The notes beneath the pieces were generated by a model. That model was given only the letters and a program-made list of their open reading frames with translations. It did not search any database and was not told the origin of the DNA. The translations under genes were made by a program, and so were the position numbers. From contig NZ_RBTP01000069.1 of NCBI RefSeq assembly GCF_003702045.1, forward strand, positions 62,001-126,000: a DNA stretch of 64,000 nucleotides, read 5' to 3'. Shown here piece after piece: positions 44,706 to 54,150 of the stretch. Source of the stretch: Pseudomonas viridiflava. Lineage in GTDB: Bacteria; Pseudomonadota; Gammaproteobacteria; Pseudomonadales; Pseudomonadaceae. How positions within the stretch are numbered: position 1 is the stretch's first letter; each line of letters begins with the position of its first letter.

Positions 44706-44895
44706 GACAGATCCGTAACAAAAAAACGAGACGTTAACGGTAGAGGAAAGGGCTCGACGCTTTCAAGGCAACGCCGTACAGATACGTCGCCACAAAACAA
44801 GGAAACAACATACGCACCAGCGAGGCTTTTTGACTGAGCGGTGTAGGACCATTCCGGCCCACTCAAGCTTGCGTTAAAACCAGACATTTCAGGCG

Positions 44896-44926
44896 AAAAA
44901 AAGCCCTGCGGACAGGGCTCTTTTTT
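44896..44926. terminator. Bidirectional rho-independent terminator
   Basis: AGCCCTG CGGA CAGGGCT forms a seven-pair stem with A- and T-runs on both sides. It ends hemY and could also stop transcription from the other side. Confidence 0.9.
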
Positions 44927-44936
44927 CGGTTTCGAC

Positions 44937-46187
44937 TCAAGCGCCGGTCAGCGCTGGCAACGGACGCGTCAGAATGCGTTCATCGAGCAAACCCAACCCT
45001 TCCTGAAAAAGCTGGTTGCTGCGGTCCGTCTCACCCAGTTGCGCAAGCAGGCGCGCCAGCTCTGCGCAGGTTTCGGGGTTGCGCTCAAGACGCAGACTGC
45101 TTTCCAGGTAATCACGCGCCTTGCCCCACAGTCGGCTTTGCAGGCAGATGCGACCCAGACTCAGCAGCAGGCTGGGATCGCGCGGATGATGCTTGAGCCA
45201 GCCCTCGGCCGTTTGCAACTGTTTGGCCGGATCACCGCCGCGCACCAGGCCGTACAACCGCGCCAAATGACTGTTGTAATCGCGCTTGAGCGCCGCACGC
45301 AGAACTTCTTCAGCTTGCGCGTCAGCGTTCAGACGACGCAATTGGTCGGCATACGCCAGCACCAATTGAGGCTCCTGACGTTGCGCCGAAGACAAACCTT
45401 GCCAGGCTTTCTCAAGCGAAGGCAGGCCGGTCAGTGCGCTTTCGCCCTCACCGCCCTCGCGGTAGGCCGCCAGCGTCAGGTTTTCGCCCCAGGCACGGCG
45501 TTCCAGCTCTGCGAGTTCCTGAGGCGGCAGTACCTTATCCTTGCGCAGCTCGGGCATCAGACGAATAAGTGCGGACCAATCGCCACGCTGCTGATAGAGC
45601 CGCTGCAACTGACGCAGCACCTGGGGGTTGTGAGGGTGACGTTCGTGCATGGCCTGCAGCGTGGTCAATGCGCCGTCGGTGTCACCGCGATCCTGCTGAA
45701 GCTGGGCGTGATTCAACGCAATGGCCAGCTCGGCCTGCGGCTGGCGGATTAGCGCACGCTCCAGCAGATTGTCACAGTCTTCGTAGTGACCTTGCTCGTT
45801 GGCCGCACGTGCCGCGCCGATGTAGTAAAGAAGCGGATGAGCATCGGCCTCTGCGGCGCGGTGCAGGTGACGTTGCGCGCTAGACCAGCGCCCTTCGGCA
45901 AGGTCCATCTGACCCTGCTCGATTGCAATCTGGATGCGGCGCCGACGATTGCGGCGCGACCAGGGATTGACCACCCCGCCGGACGTTGTCAGCAGATTGA
46001 TCACCAGACGGACAAGCAAAATCACCAGCAGAAAGACGATCAACAGCGCCAGCGTCGCCCACAGGCTCGATTCATATCGAAAGTTCTGGTACGCAATCAA
46101 CACGTACCCGGAGTGCTCGGCAATCGCGACGCCGACCAGCGCCGCAATGCCAATGGCGATGAACAGCAGTACGTAAAGACGCTTCAT
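44937..46187 (-). CDS. hemY: HemY, tetratricopeptide membrane protein of the heme cluster
   Basis: The 416-residue protein has two N-terminal membrane spans (residues 4-22 and 40-66) and a cytosolic TPR region. HemY is found with hemX, hemD and hemC and is thought to assist late heme synthesis; its exact role is unknown. It starts four bases inside the end of hemX (ATGA overlap). The conserved RRNRRRRIQIAIEQGQMDLAEGRW is seen near residue 80. Confidence 0.92.
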   Translation of the reverse strand: MKRLYVLLFIAIGIAALVGVAIAEHSGYVLIAYQNFRYESSLWATLALLIVFLLVILLVRLVINLLTTSGGVVNPWSRRNRRRRIQIAIEQGQMDLAEGRWSSAQRHLHRAAEADAHPLLYYIGAARAANEQGHYEDCDNLLERALIRQPQAELAIALNHAQLQQDRGDTDGALTTLQAMHERHPHNPQVLRQLQRLYQQRGDWSALIRLMPELRKDKVLPPQELAELERRAWGENLTLAAYREGGEGESALTGLPSLEKAWQGLSSAQRQEPQLVLAYADQLRRLNADAQAEEVLRAALKRDYNSHLARLYGLVRGGDPAKQLQTAEGWLKHHPRDPSLLLSLGRICLQSRLWGKARDYLESSLRLERNPETCAELARLLAQLGETDRSNQLFQEGLGLLDERILTRPLPALTGA

Positions 46188-47305
46188 GGACTGGTCCCTC
46201 GCAACGCCTCAGCAGGCTGACCCGACGCATGACGACGCTCAAGGTAGGCTTGCACGGCACTCAGGCTCGGTGCCAGATCAGGCGTCTTGACTGCAACCGG
46301 CTGCGCGGCAATGACCTCGAGGCGCTCACCCAGCAGTTTGTTTTGCGGGTCGTCCTCGCTGAAGTTGGCTTGCAGAACGTTCCTGGCCTCTGAAAGCGCC
46401 TTGGCATAAACCTCAGGCTCGCCGTTGAGCGCGGCCCACTGCGCCTGCTCCAGCGTCAGGCTGAGGGCCAGACGGACCTGCGACAAACTCTGGCCTGCCA
46501 GCACCGGACGGATGTCCTTGTCGGCGTTGAAATCGACACGGAAGTAATGCGAAATCTGGTCCCACCAGCGCGTCCACTGACTGTCTTCGCCTTGGGCAGT
46601 GTCCATGCCTGGTAGCGTGTCACCCTTGTCTTCGTACTCGGGGGCCAGCTTGTTGAGTTGCACGGCCTGATCGCGCAGCGCAGCCAGTTGCAGGAACAAC
46701 CCGGTGCGGTCCGGCTGCTCGACACTGCGCAGCGCACCCAGGCTTTTGGCGAGCTGCTCACGCGCCGCAAACGAACCCGGGTCATCCTGTTCACGCAGAA
46801 TCTCGTCGGCGCCTTCTACAAGCGCCTCGGCACTGTTGATGTCCTGCAATGCGGAGAGACGCAGACTGGCCAGACGCAACAAGTGTTCGGCCTCGGCCAG
46901 ACGCCAGTCCTTGCGGCTGGCACCCAGAACGGTTTCCAGACGCTGGCTCAGACGTTGCTGGTCGCCCTGCAGTTGCGCAACCAGTCGGCGACTGTCCTCG
47001 AGCTGATCGGCGGGCGGGAACTGAGCAAGACGAGCATTGAGCTGCTGATCGCTCTGGGCGAGCGCCAGGGTTTGCACCGCGATGTCCTGAACCTCGCCGC
47101 GCTGCTGCTGGTGGCCAGCCTGCAACATCCGCAGTTGCCAAACGCCCCAGCCTGCCACGGCGACACCCGCAATCCCCAGCAGCAATGCCAGAATCACCAG
47201 CCCACCGTTGCGATTGCCCGAACGCTCCGGGCGCACAGGGTCTGGCGTGGATGCCGATGGTTTCACTACCGATTCTTCGTCTTTAGGCAAGGCTGTTTCG
47301 CTCAC
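46184..47305 (-). CDS. hemX: HemX-like protein
   Basis: The 373-residue protein has a short acidic cytosolic start, one membrane span (GLVILALLLGIAGVAVAGWGV) and a long helical periplasmic part. HemX was annotated as a uroporphyrinogen III C-methyltransferase, but its sequence lacks the SUMT motifs, so a scaffold role is more likely. The GTG at 47305 has AAGGA eight bases upstream and is preferred over the ATG at 47323. It lies 51 bp after hemD and overlaps hemY by four bases. Confidence 0.9.
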   Translation of the reverse strand: MSETALPKDEESVVKPSASTPDPVRPERSGNRNGGLVILALLLGIAGVAVAGWGVWQLRMLQAGHQQQRGEVQDIAVQTLALAQSDQQLNARLAQFPPADQLEDSRRLVAQLQGDQQRLSQRLETVLGASRKDWRLAEAEHLLRLASLRLSALQDINSAEALVEGADEILREQDDPGSFAAREQLAKSLGALRSVEQPDRTGLFLQLAALRDQAVQLNKLAPEYEDKGDTLPGMDTAQGEDSQWTRWWDQISHYFRVDFNADKDIRPVLAGQSLSQVRLALSLTLEQAQWAALNGEPEVYAKALSEARNVLQANFSEDDPQNKLLGERLEVIAAQPVAVKTPDLAPSLSAVQAYLERRHASGQPAEALRGTSP

Positions 47306-47356
47306 GTATCCCATCCTTTGCATGTTGGCGTAATAGCGTAAACGACAAAGAGTCGA

Positions 47357-48133
47357 TCAATACGCCTTGAAGGCAGGCTGAGGTTGATCCCGCAACGCTG
47401 CCAGCAGTGCCCCGGCGCTCGCGCCGTGGCAATCAATAACAGTCAGAGCCCCTGCTGCACGAGCCATCTCGGCAACGCGGGGACTGGGTACAAACAACGG
47501 CAGACCGGCCAGATCCGGCCAGCGATCACCTGCCAGCCTGAGCAGATGTTCAAAACCCTGCCCACTGCTGACCACCAGCCCGTTCAAGCGTTCCAACTCG
47601 ACACGCTGCGGCAATGCCCGCGCCGGGTACTCTGGCAGATAACGGCGATACAGCGGCAGGTATTCAACAATGACGCCTTTTTCACGTAAACGCTCGGCCA
47701 GCAACTCGCGTCCTTCGTCACCGCGCATGATCAATACACGACTGCCCGACTGAGCAATCGCCGCCTGCAACGTTGGCAAATCCAGCAGCGCTTCGCTGTC
47801 ATCGCCGCGTTCGGGCCAACTGACATCCAGACCATAGTCGAGCAGTATCTGCCCGGTGGCGGCGCCGACGCTGAACCACGGCTGAATGGGTGGCTGGGGC
47901 CACACCTCGTCGATCAGCTCGATGGCCAGACGCGCAGCGGGCTTGCTGACGACGATGACAGCACAATAATTGAGCAACTCGAAGATGACCGAGCGTTGCG
48001 CAGGCGTCAACGCCAGAGGCTCGGTTTCAAGAAGAGGCAGGCTGCTGCTGAAGATACCGGCATCAGCCAGCACCTTGGCCAGGGCTGCCGATTCCTCGGC
48101 AGGACGGGTCAGCAGCAGACGCCAGGCACTCAT
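47357..48133 (-). CDS. hemD: Uroporphyrinogen-III synthase
   Basis: HemD cyclises hydroxymethylbilane with inversion of ring D. The 258-residue protein has the sparse family motifs: LLLTRPAEESAALAKVL at the start, the WFSVGAATGQILLDYGLDV hinge, GDEGRELLAERLREKG and VVSSGQGFEHLL in the second domain. The start overlaps the stop of hemC by four bases (ATGA), so the two enzymes are made in ratio. Confidence 0.93.
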   Translation of the reverse strand: MSAWRLLLTRPAEESAALAKVLADAGIFSSSLPLLETEPLALTPAQRSVIFELLNYCAVIVVSKPAARLAIELIDEVWPQPPIQPWFSVGAATGQILLDYGLDVSWPERGDDSEALLDLPTLQAAIAQSGSRVLIMRGDEGRELLAERLREKGVIVEYLPLYRRYLPEYPARALPQRVELERLNGLVVSSGQGFEHLLRLAGDRWPDLAGLPLFVPSPRVAEMARAAGALTVIDCHGASAGALLAALRDQPQPAFKAY

Positions 48134-49071
48134 TCGTCAGAGGCCTCGCCATAGACGGCCTTGAGGATTTTCGCCGCCCCCTGAGCCAGAAGCGCTTCAG
48201 CCACTTCGACACCCAGCGCCTGAGCAGCGGTTTGCGAAGCGCGCGCCTCGGCCCGCAACAACACACTGCCGGATGGATCGCCGACCAGACCGCGCAACCA
48301 GACCTGATCGCCCTCCAGTACGGCGTAGCAGGCGATCGGCACCTGACAGCCACCGTTGAGGTGCTTGTTCAGCGAACGCTCGGCAATGACGCGCACAGCG
48401 GTGTCTTCGTGGTGCAAGGGCGCAAGCAGCGCGTGAATTTCGGCATCGACACTGCGGCACTCGATACCCACGGCACCCTGACCGCCAGCGGGCAGGCTGT
48501 CCTGGACGCTGATCGCTGACGTGATGCGCTCTTCAAAGCCCAGTCGGATGAGGCCGGCGGCAGCCAGAATGATCGCGTCATACTCGCCCGAATCCAGCTT
48601 GGCCAAGCGCGTATTGACGTTGCCGCGAAGGAAATGAATTGTCAGATCGGGACGACGTGCCAGCAGTTGGGCCTGACGACGCAGGCTGGAGGTCCCGACG
48701 ATGCTGCCGGAGGGCAAGGCTTCCAGACTGGGGAAGGTGTTGGATACAAAGGCATCGCGAGCATCTTCACGTTCACAGATACAGAACAGACCCAGCCCTT
48801 GAGGGAAGTCCATTGGCACGTCTTTCATCGAGTGCACGGCGATGTCGGCTTCGTTTTCCAGAAGCGCCGTTTCAAGTTCTTTAACGAAGAGACCCTTGCC
48901 GCCGATTTTTGCCAAAGGCGAGTCCAGCAGCTTGTCGCCGCGACTGACCATCGGCACCAACGTCACGATCAGGCCTGGGTGAGCCTGTTCAAGCCGGGCC
49001 TTGACGTACTCGGCCTGCCAGAGGGCCAGAGCACTTTTGCGGGTGGCGATGCGGATTTCGCGAGAAGACAT
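48130..49071 (-). CDS. hemC: Porphobilinogen deaminase (hydroxymethylbilane synthase)
   Basis: HemC polymerises four porphobilinogens into hydroxymethylbilane. The 313-residue protein has Cys242 in LNGGCQVPIACYA as the dipyrromethane attachment site, and the motifs ATRKSALALWQA, HSMKDVPMD and GTSSLRRQAQLLARRPDL. The ATG at 49071 gives the standard length; a longer frame lacks homology. It heads the hemC-D-X-Y operon. The 226 bp gap from algR contains its promoter; in P. aeruginosa hemC is a target of AlgR. Confidence 0.97.
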   Translation of the reverse strand: MSSREIRIATRKSALALWQAEYVKARLEQAHPGLIVTLVPMVSRGDKLLDSPLAKIGGKGLFVKELETALLENEADIAVHSMKDVPMDFPQGLGLFCICEREDARDAFVSNTFPSLEALPSGSIVGTSSLRRQAQLLARRPDLTIHFLRGNVNTRLAKLDSGEYDAIILAAAGLIRLGFEERITSAISVQDSLPAGGQGAVGIECRSVDAEIHALLAPLHHEDTAVRVIAERSLNKHLNGGCQVPIACYAVLEGDQVWLRGLVGDPSGSVLLRAEARASQTAAQALGVEVAEALLAQGAAKILKAVYGEASDE

Positions 49072-49297
49072 TGAACGATCCGTACTGGGTAAATGCGACG
49101 GATAATAACAGCTCAAGGGGGCTTGCTTCAGCGTTGACCGAAAAGTAGCACCAAGCCGCTTGCCCATGCAGGGCATCAGTTCACGCGTTGAAAGGTACGG
49201 AACGGGGTTGTTCGCAGAGAACCGGAATACCCGAGGCCTGGAATCTGGCGCCAGTGCCACGGCTCGGCCTTCGCGAGCAAACCATCGCGGTGATTGT

Positions 49298-50044
49298 TTA
49301 CAACTGTTGCATCATTTTGCGAACGCCAGCCACATGACGACGACTGACGATCAGAGCATCACCATTGAGGCCTTTCAGAAACAACTGAAAATGCCCGAGC
49401 GGTGTGCGCTGCAAACGTTCGATACGCTCGCGAGCGACCAGCGCGTTGCGATGGATGCGCACGAATCGATCACCGAATTCGTCTTCCAGCGCCTTGAGCG
49501 GCTCATCCAGCAGCACTTCACCGCCTTCGTGACGCAGGGTCACGTACTTATGGTCGGCGATGAAAAAGATCACCTGATCCAGCGGAATCAGCTCGATACC
49601 TTTGCGCGTGCGCGCACTGATGTGAGTCCGTGGGCCGTTACCGCTTTCGGCTGCGGGTCTGGTCATGGCAGCCAACTGCACGCGGTTGGGCCGCTCGGCC
49701 TTTCTCAGTGCTTCGACAAGATGCTCGGGACGCACAGGCTTTACCAGATAGCCGACGGCACTGACCTGAAAAGCATCCAGCGCGAACTCGTCATGCGCCG
49801 TACAGAAAACCACGGCGGGAGGCGCTTCGCGCTCGCACAGTTTGGCGGCCACCTGCAGGCCGTCCATACCCGGCATGCGGATATCCAGCAGCACGACATC
49901 AGGCTTGAGATTATCAATCAGCGCCAATGCTTCATCACCATTTGTGGCGCTGGGTTCTAATACCCGGTAACCCTCGATTTCGCCGACCAATCGGCTCAGT
50001 CGCTCGCGGGCCAGGGGTTCGTCATCAACGATCAGGACATTCAT
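49298..50044 (-). CDS. algR: AlgR, LytTR-family response regulator
   Basis: The 248-residue regulator has a receiver domain with acceptor Asp54 and acidic DDE at 7-9, then a LytTR DNA-binding domain (KGIELIPLDQVIFFIADHKYVTLRHEGGE, IHRNALV). AlgR controls alginate, type IV pili and virulence in P. aeruginosa and is phosphorylated by AlgZ. Its ATG overlaps the algZ stop by four bases, so sensor and regulator are coupled. Confidence 0.97.
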   Translation of the reverse strand: MNVLIVDDEPLARERLSRLVGEIEGYRVLEPSATNGDEALALIDNLKPDVVLLDIRMPGMDGLQVAAKLCEREAPPAVVFCTAHDEFALDAFQVSAVGYLVKPVRPEHLVEALRKAERPNRVQLAAMTRPAAESGNGPRTHISARTRKGIELIPLDQVIFFIADHKYVTLRHEGGEVLLDEPLKALEDEFGDRFVRIHRNALVARERIERLQRTPLGHFQLFLKGLNGDALIVSRRHVAGVRKMMQQL

Positions 50045-51123
50045 ATAGCTCTGGCTTCCTGCGTGAGTCTCGCACAAGGATAGCGTAGACAGGTGTAGTG
50101 ACGACCGTCACGGCGCTCCACGCTCAGACTGGCGTACGGGCCAAAAAGTGCCGTAATGCGAGCGTCGATATTCGTCAGGGCCTGTTGAGTACCGTTGGAA
50201 GTCTGCCGAGTGGCAACTTCTTCATAGGGATTGCTGACACGCAATATGAACTCTCCCTCTCTATAGTCTGCTTCGACTGTTACTACACCCCCTTCAACTC
50301 GCGGGGCAATGCCATAGATCAAAGCGTTTTCAAGTAATGGCTGCAAGGTTAGCTGGGGAATCGGCAAGTCATCGGGAATTGCGCTGACTCTCCAGTCCAA
50401 CTGTAGACGCTCGCCGAGACGATATTGCTCAATCGATAAATATCGTTTTGCCAAAGCCAGCTCTTCACCCCACGTTACAAGGCTGCCGGGCTTGGCCAGG
50501 CTGGCACGAAAAAGGTCGGAGAGGTCCAGCACAGCCTGCTCGGCCTTCAACGGATTGGTAGCCACCAGGCTGGCGATGCTGTTGAGCGTATTGAATAAAA
50601 AATGCGGCCGGATTCTCGCCTGCAGCGATTCGATCCTGGCCCGAAGCTCGCCCTGCTGCTGTTTGCGCCACTGACTCTGCAGATAAAAGTAGCGCAACAT
50701 CAGCGCCGACATGATCAAGGCAATCAGCGAATAGCGGATGTAACGGTCCACCATCCCGCCCACCGTGATTCGTCCCGTGAGCTGGCACACATCCGTAACC
50801 GCCGTGCATAACAGCGTCAGCCCCACCACCAGCAAACAACCGAGCAGCCCTGCCAGACCGGGTGAAAGCCGGGCCAGCCAAGGGCGCAGCCCGCACAGCA
50901 AGGCGGCGGACAGCAGCACGATCCATTGCACGAACAGCGACATCAACGCCAGTCGCACCCAGTTGAAGCTCTCTCGCATCGGCTCGACCAGCACAAGGAC
51001 AAGCACCAGCAGCTCGGCCAGAACGACGAGCACGAGCAAAGCTTGCGGCAGGCACAGTTCGGGAAGGAAGAAATCTTTGCCGGGAGCACGCCCGGCGTCG
51101 GGCTTTACAGGTTGATCTCGCAT
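50041..51123 (-). CDS. algZ: AlgZ (FimS), LytS-type sensor histidine kinase
   Basis: The 360-residue sensor has an N-terminal hydrophobic region with several membrane spans (up to residue 148), then the histidine kinase core of the LytS type. His174 in IRPHFLFNTLNSI is the phosphorylation site, and LQPLLENALIYGI provides the asparagine of the ATP-binding fold. The canonical G-box is reduced (VSNPYEE), as known for this family. It precedes algR in one unit and diverges from argH. Confidence 0.95.
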   Translation of the reverse strand: MRDQPVKPDAGRAPGKDFFLPELCLPQALLVLVVLAELLVLVLVLVEPMRESFNWVRLALMSLFVQWIVLLSAALLCGLRPWLARLSPGLAGLLGCLLVVGLTLLCTAVTDVCQLTGRITVGGMVDRYIRYSLIALIMSALMLRYFYLQSQWRKQQQGELRARIESLQARIRPHFLFNTLNSIASLVATNPLKAEQAVLDLSDLFRASLAKPGSLVTWGEELALAKRYLSIEQYRLGERLQLDWRVSAIPDDLPIPQLTLQPLLENALIYGIAPRVEGGVVTVEADYREGEFILRVSNPYEEVATRQTSNGTQQALTNIDARITALFGPYASLSVERRDGRHYTCLRYPCARLTQEARAI

Positions 51124-51257
51124 CGGCTCAGTCTCGGCCCTGACAGGGACAGCGGCAAGACATCCGGAAATAAAAAAGCATCAAGCCTGTTATCATCATA
51201 ACCGCCTTTGTGCCACGTATCGGGCACGTCACTTTCCGTAAAGCAACGAGCGAATCC

Positions 51258-52652
51258 ATGAGCACCGACAAGACCAACCAGTCCTGGGGCGGCCGCTTCA
51301 GTGAACCCGTCGACGCGTTCGTCGCGCGCTTCACCGCCTCCGTCACCTTCGATCAACGCCTGTACCGCCACGACATCATGGGCTCCATCGCCCACGCCAC
51401 CATGCTGGCCAAGGTGGGCGTCCTGACTGACGTCGAGCGTGACACGATCATCGACGGCCTGAACACCATTCAGACCGAGATCGAGGCGGGTACTTTCGAG
51501 TGGCGCGTCGATCTGGAAGACGTGCACATGAACATCGAAGCGCGCCTGACCGATCGTATCGGCATCACCGGTAAAAAGCTGCACACCGGTCGCAGCCGCA
51601 ACGATCAGGTGGCCACGGACATTCGCTTGTGGCTGCGCGATGAAATCGACCTGATTTTGAGCGAAATCACGCGCTTGCAAAAAGGTTTGCTGGGCCAGGC
51701 AGAACGCGAAGCCGACACCATCATGCCGGGCTTTACCCATTTGCAGACTGCGCAGCCGGTTACTTTTGGTCACCATATGCTGGCCTGGTTCGAGATGCTG
51801 AGCCGTGATTACGAGCGACTGGTGGATTGCCGCAAGCGCTTGAACCGCATGCCATTGGGCAGCGCTGCACTGGCAGGCACCACCTACCCGATCGACCGCG
51901 AACTGACCTGCAAACTGCTGGGCTTCGACGCCGTGGGCGGCAACTCGCTGGATGGCGTGTCGGATCGCGACTTCGCCATCGAATTCTGCGCTGCTGCCTC
52001 TGTGGCGATGATGCACCTGTCCCGTTTTTCCGAAGAACTGGTGCTCTGGACCAGTGCGCAGTTTCAGTTCATCGATCTGCCAGACCGTTTCTGCACCGGC
52101 AGCTCGATCATGCCGCAAAAGAAAAACCCGGACGTTCCTGAGCTGGTCCGTGGCAAGACCGGTCGCGTATTCGGCGCTCTCATGGGCCTGCTGACATTGA
52201 TGAAGGGCCAGCCGCTGGCTTACAACAAGGACAACCAGGAAGACAAGGAGCCGCTGTTCGACGCTGCCGACACCCTGCGCGACTCCCTGCGTGCGTTTGC
52301 CGACATGATCCCTGCGATCAAGCCTAAGCACGCCATCATGCGTGAAGCGGCCTTGCGTGGCTTCTCGACAGCGACCGATCTGGCGGACTACCTGGTTCGC
52401 CGTGGCCTGCCGTTCCGCGATTGCCACGAAATCGTCGGCCATGCGGTGAAGTACGGTGTGGATACCGGCAAGGACCTGGCTGAAATGAGCCTGGACGAAC
52501 TGCGCCAGTTCAGCGATGAGATCGAACAGGATGTGTTTGCTGTGCTGACCCTTGAAGGCTCGGTCAATGCACGCAACCACATCGGCGGCACCGCCCCGGA
52601 ACAAGTACGCGCCGCAGTCGTTCGCGGACAGGAACTGCTGGCGGGTCGCTGA
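51258..52652 (+). CDS. argH: Argininosuccinate lyase
   Basis: ArgH splits argininosuccinate to arginine and fumarate. The 464-residue protein has the signature GSSIMPQKKNPD near residue 280, the TGRSRNDQVATD segment near residue 110 and the catalytic HLQTAQPV region. The ATG at 51258 gives the standard length; an in-frame earlier start lacks conservation. It diverges from algZ, as in P. aeruginosa, and is followed by a perfect hairpin. Confidence 0.97.
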   Translation: MSTDKTNQSWGGRFSEPVDAFVARFTASVTFDQRLYRHDIMGSIAHATMLAKVGVLTDVERDTIIDGLNTIQTEIEAGTFEWRVDLEDVHMNIEARLTDRIGITGKKLHTGRSRNDQVATDIRLWLRDEIDLILSEITRLQKGLLGQAEREADTIMPGFTHLQTAQPVTFGHHMLAWFEMLSRDYERLVDCRKRLNRMPLGSAALAGTTYPIDRELTCKLLGFDAVGGNSLDGVSDRDFAIEFCAAASVAMMHLSRFSEELVLWTSAQFQFIDLPDRFCTGSSIMPQKKNPDVPELVRGKTGRVFGALMGLLTLMKGQPLAYNKDNQEDKEPLFDAADTLRDSLRAFADMIPAIKPKHAIMREAALRGFSTATDLADYLVRRGLPFRDCHEIVGHAVKYGVDTGKDLAEMSLDELRQFSDEIEQDVFAVLTLEGSVNARNHIGGTAPEQVRAAVVRGQELLAGR

Positions 52653-52673
52653 TACTGGATTAAGGCCATCCCC

Positions 52674-52709
52674 TGTAGGAGCGGACCGCCCCCCCGGTCC
52701 GCTCCTACA
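52674..52709. repeat. Perfect hairpin of the TGTAGGAGCGG type
   Basis: TGTAGGAGCGGACC and GGTCCGCTCCTACA form a 14-base perfect stem around an eight-base C-rich loop. The TGTAGGAGCGG head is typical of another Pseudomonas REP class. It lies 21 bp after argH and may act as a transcript end or stabiliser. There is no T-run. Confidence 0.85.
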
Positions 52710-52786
52710 GCCGACATCGTGCCCGCGCCACATGCTTATCGCGACGTTGTGGTGAGCGCGGAGCACAATCTGGTGTTCAATCAGAG

Positions 52787-53461
52787 CTACCCTGCCTGAC
52801 GCCCATCGGGCCTCACACGCGCCATGAATGCGGGCCAGTCGGCTTCTTTGTCTGCTGCGACTCGCTGCACATTCGGATTCATGGCCAGCCGCTCCAGCAA
52901 GGCTTGCGCCTTGGGCATGTCCCCCAGAAAATCCTCGTCAAACAACCGCTCGCCTACCTGCTGCGCGAGATCGATGCTGTACAGGAAATACACATCTGCC
53001 ACGCTGAACCGCTCGCCCGCCACGTAAGGCGCAAAGCGGGCGCGCTGGGCCAGAGCGGCAATGCCTTTGACCAGATCACGACGGGCCTTGGCTTTCAGGT
53101 CAGGCGGCGTCGGCCTGCCGCCGAATATCACTTCGGCGTAGCACACCCGCGCAGGCAATTCGATGTACAGCTCGATTTCCTTGGCGATAGTCCACACCTG
53201 AGCGCGCGAGAACGCGTCAGCGGGCAGCAATGGCCGCTCCGGGCAGATTTCCTCGATGTAGCGCAGAATGACATCCGTCTCACTGATGAAGCCTTCGGTC
53301 GTACCCAGCACCGGCACCTTGCCCCGTGCGCTGACCGCCAGCACATGAGGGCTCTGGCAACCGAACAGCGGCACTTCTTCGAATGGCATCTGCTTTTCCA
53401 AGAGCGCCAACTTGACCATATTGAAATAATTGCTTGATGCAAACCCGTAAAGCTTCAGCAT
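52787..53461 (-). CDS. Glutathione S-transferase family protein
   Basis: The 224-residue protein has a thioredoxin-like N-terminal domain (KLYGFASSNYFNMVKLALLEKQ) with the ARGKVPVLGTTEGFISETDVILRYIEE pocket. The helical C-terminal domain contains GERFSVADVYFLYSIDLA. The catalytic residue is probably the Ser9-Ser10 or Asn11 near the start. The substrate is unknown. It stands alone on the minus strand. Confidence 0.9.
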   Translation of the reverse strand: MLKLYGFASSNYFNMVKLALLEKQMPFEEVPLFGCQSPHVLAVSARGKVPVLGTTEGFISETDVILRYIEEICPERPLLPADAFSRAQVWTIAKEIELYIELPARVCYAEVIFGGRPTPPDLKAKARRDLVKGIAALAQRARFAPYVAGERFSVADVYFLYSIDLAQQVGERLFDEDFLGDMPKAQALLERLAMNPNVQRVAADKEADWPAFMARVRPDGRQAG

Positions 53462-53537
53462 CGCTGGCCTCCCTGACCCTGCCTGTTAACGCCATTCGTC
53501 AACTCCCCGAAGCCTATCCATCTACGTTTCCCCACCC

Positions 53538-53551
53538 ATGACTTAAGTCAT
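53538..53551. promoter_or_regulatory. Perfect palindrome ATGACTTAAGTCAT
   Basis: A 14-base perfect palindrome followed by a T-run lies in the 196 bp gap between the GST and the 91-residue protein gene, about 77 bp upstream of the GST start. It may be a dimeric regulator site; no known regulator is assigned. Confidence 0.4.
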
Positions 53552-53657
53552 TTTTTTGATGGTGAAAGACCCGTCCTACGCATCCTTTCTGCATATCCCA
53601 CAAATGCCCTGATCCACAGAATCCGGTTAAACTGCCTGCCTTACTTGAGGAATCACC

Positions 53658-53933
53658 ATGACTGACGCCATCGACAACGACGAAGAAGAGTTCACCGCTT
53701 CGACCCTGATCGAAGCCATCGAAAACCAGATCGAAGCCGACAACCCGCCAGCGGCCAAGGCCACGTTAAACAAGCTGACACTGGTCGGTTACGAGCGTGA
53801 AGACATCCTTGAACTGATGGCTCACGTACTGGCCATCGAGATCGACGCCATGCTGGAGCAGGACCGCGCGTTCAACACCGATTGGTACGAAACCGCCCTG
53901 CGCGCACTGCCCGAGTTGCCGCCGGAAAAATAA
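53658..53933 (+). CDS. Conserved acidic hypothetical protein
   Basis: The 91-residue protein is strongly acidic and mostly helical (EEEFTASTLIEAIENQIEADNPPAAKATLNKL). The central YEREDILELMAHVLAIEIDAML segment and a C-terminal WYETALRALPELP complete it. A GAGGAA site precedes the ATG. The family has no known function that I can name, but it is a plain cytosolic conserved protein of pseudomonads in this location. Confidence 0.8.
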   Translation: MTDAIDNDEEEFTASTLIEAIENQIEADNPPAAKATLNKLTLVGYEREDILELMAHVLAIEIDAMLEQDRAFNTDWYETALRALPELPPEK

Positions 53934-54150
53934 CCGGCACGTTGCTTCAAACCGCTCAGATATATGCTGCAAATTCTCCAGACGCTGGACTACACTGCGA
54001 AAGCCCCGCTGCCGCTAAATCCTCCGGGGCTCTCACGCCAAGCCGGCTTCAGCGGTCATCCAGAACCGACGAGCGCAGCACGGACACGTCGATTCCAGAG
54101 CACACCCGCAGCCTGCGAGGTCGTACTACTACAAAAAGTCTGGAGCACCT

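Noticed and set aside
49072..49297. AlgR binding site upstream of hemC
   Set aside because: CCCGTTCCGTACC on the minus strand only loosely resembles the CCGTTCGTC-type AlgR site and includes an inserted base.
51105..52766. 553-codon frame opposite argH
   Set aside because: It is fully antisense to the well-conserved argH and its composition is typical of a shadow.
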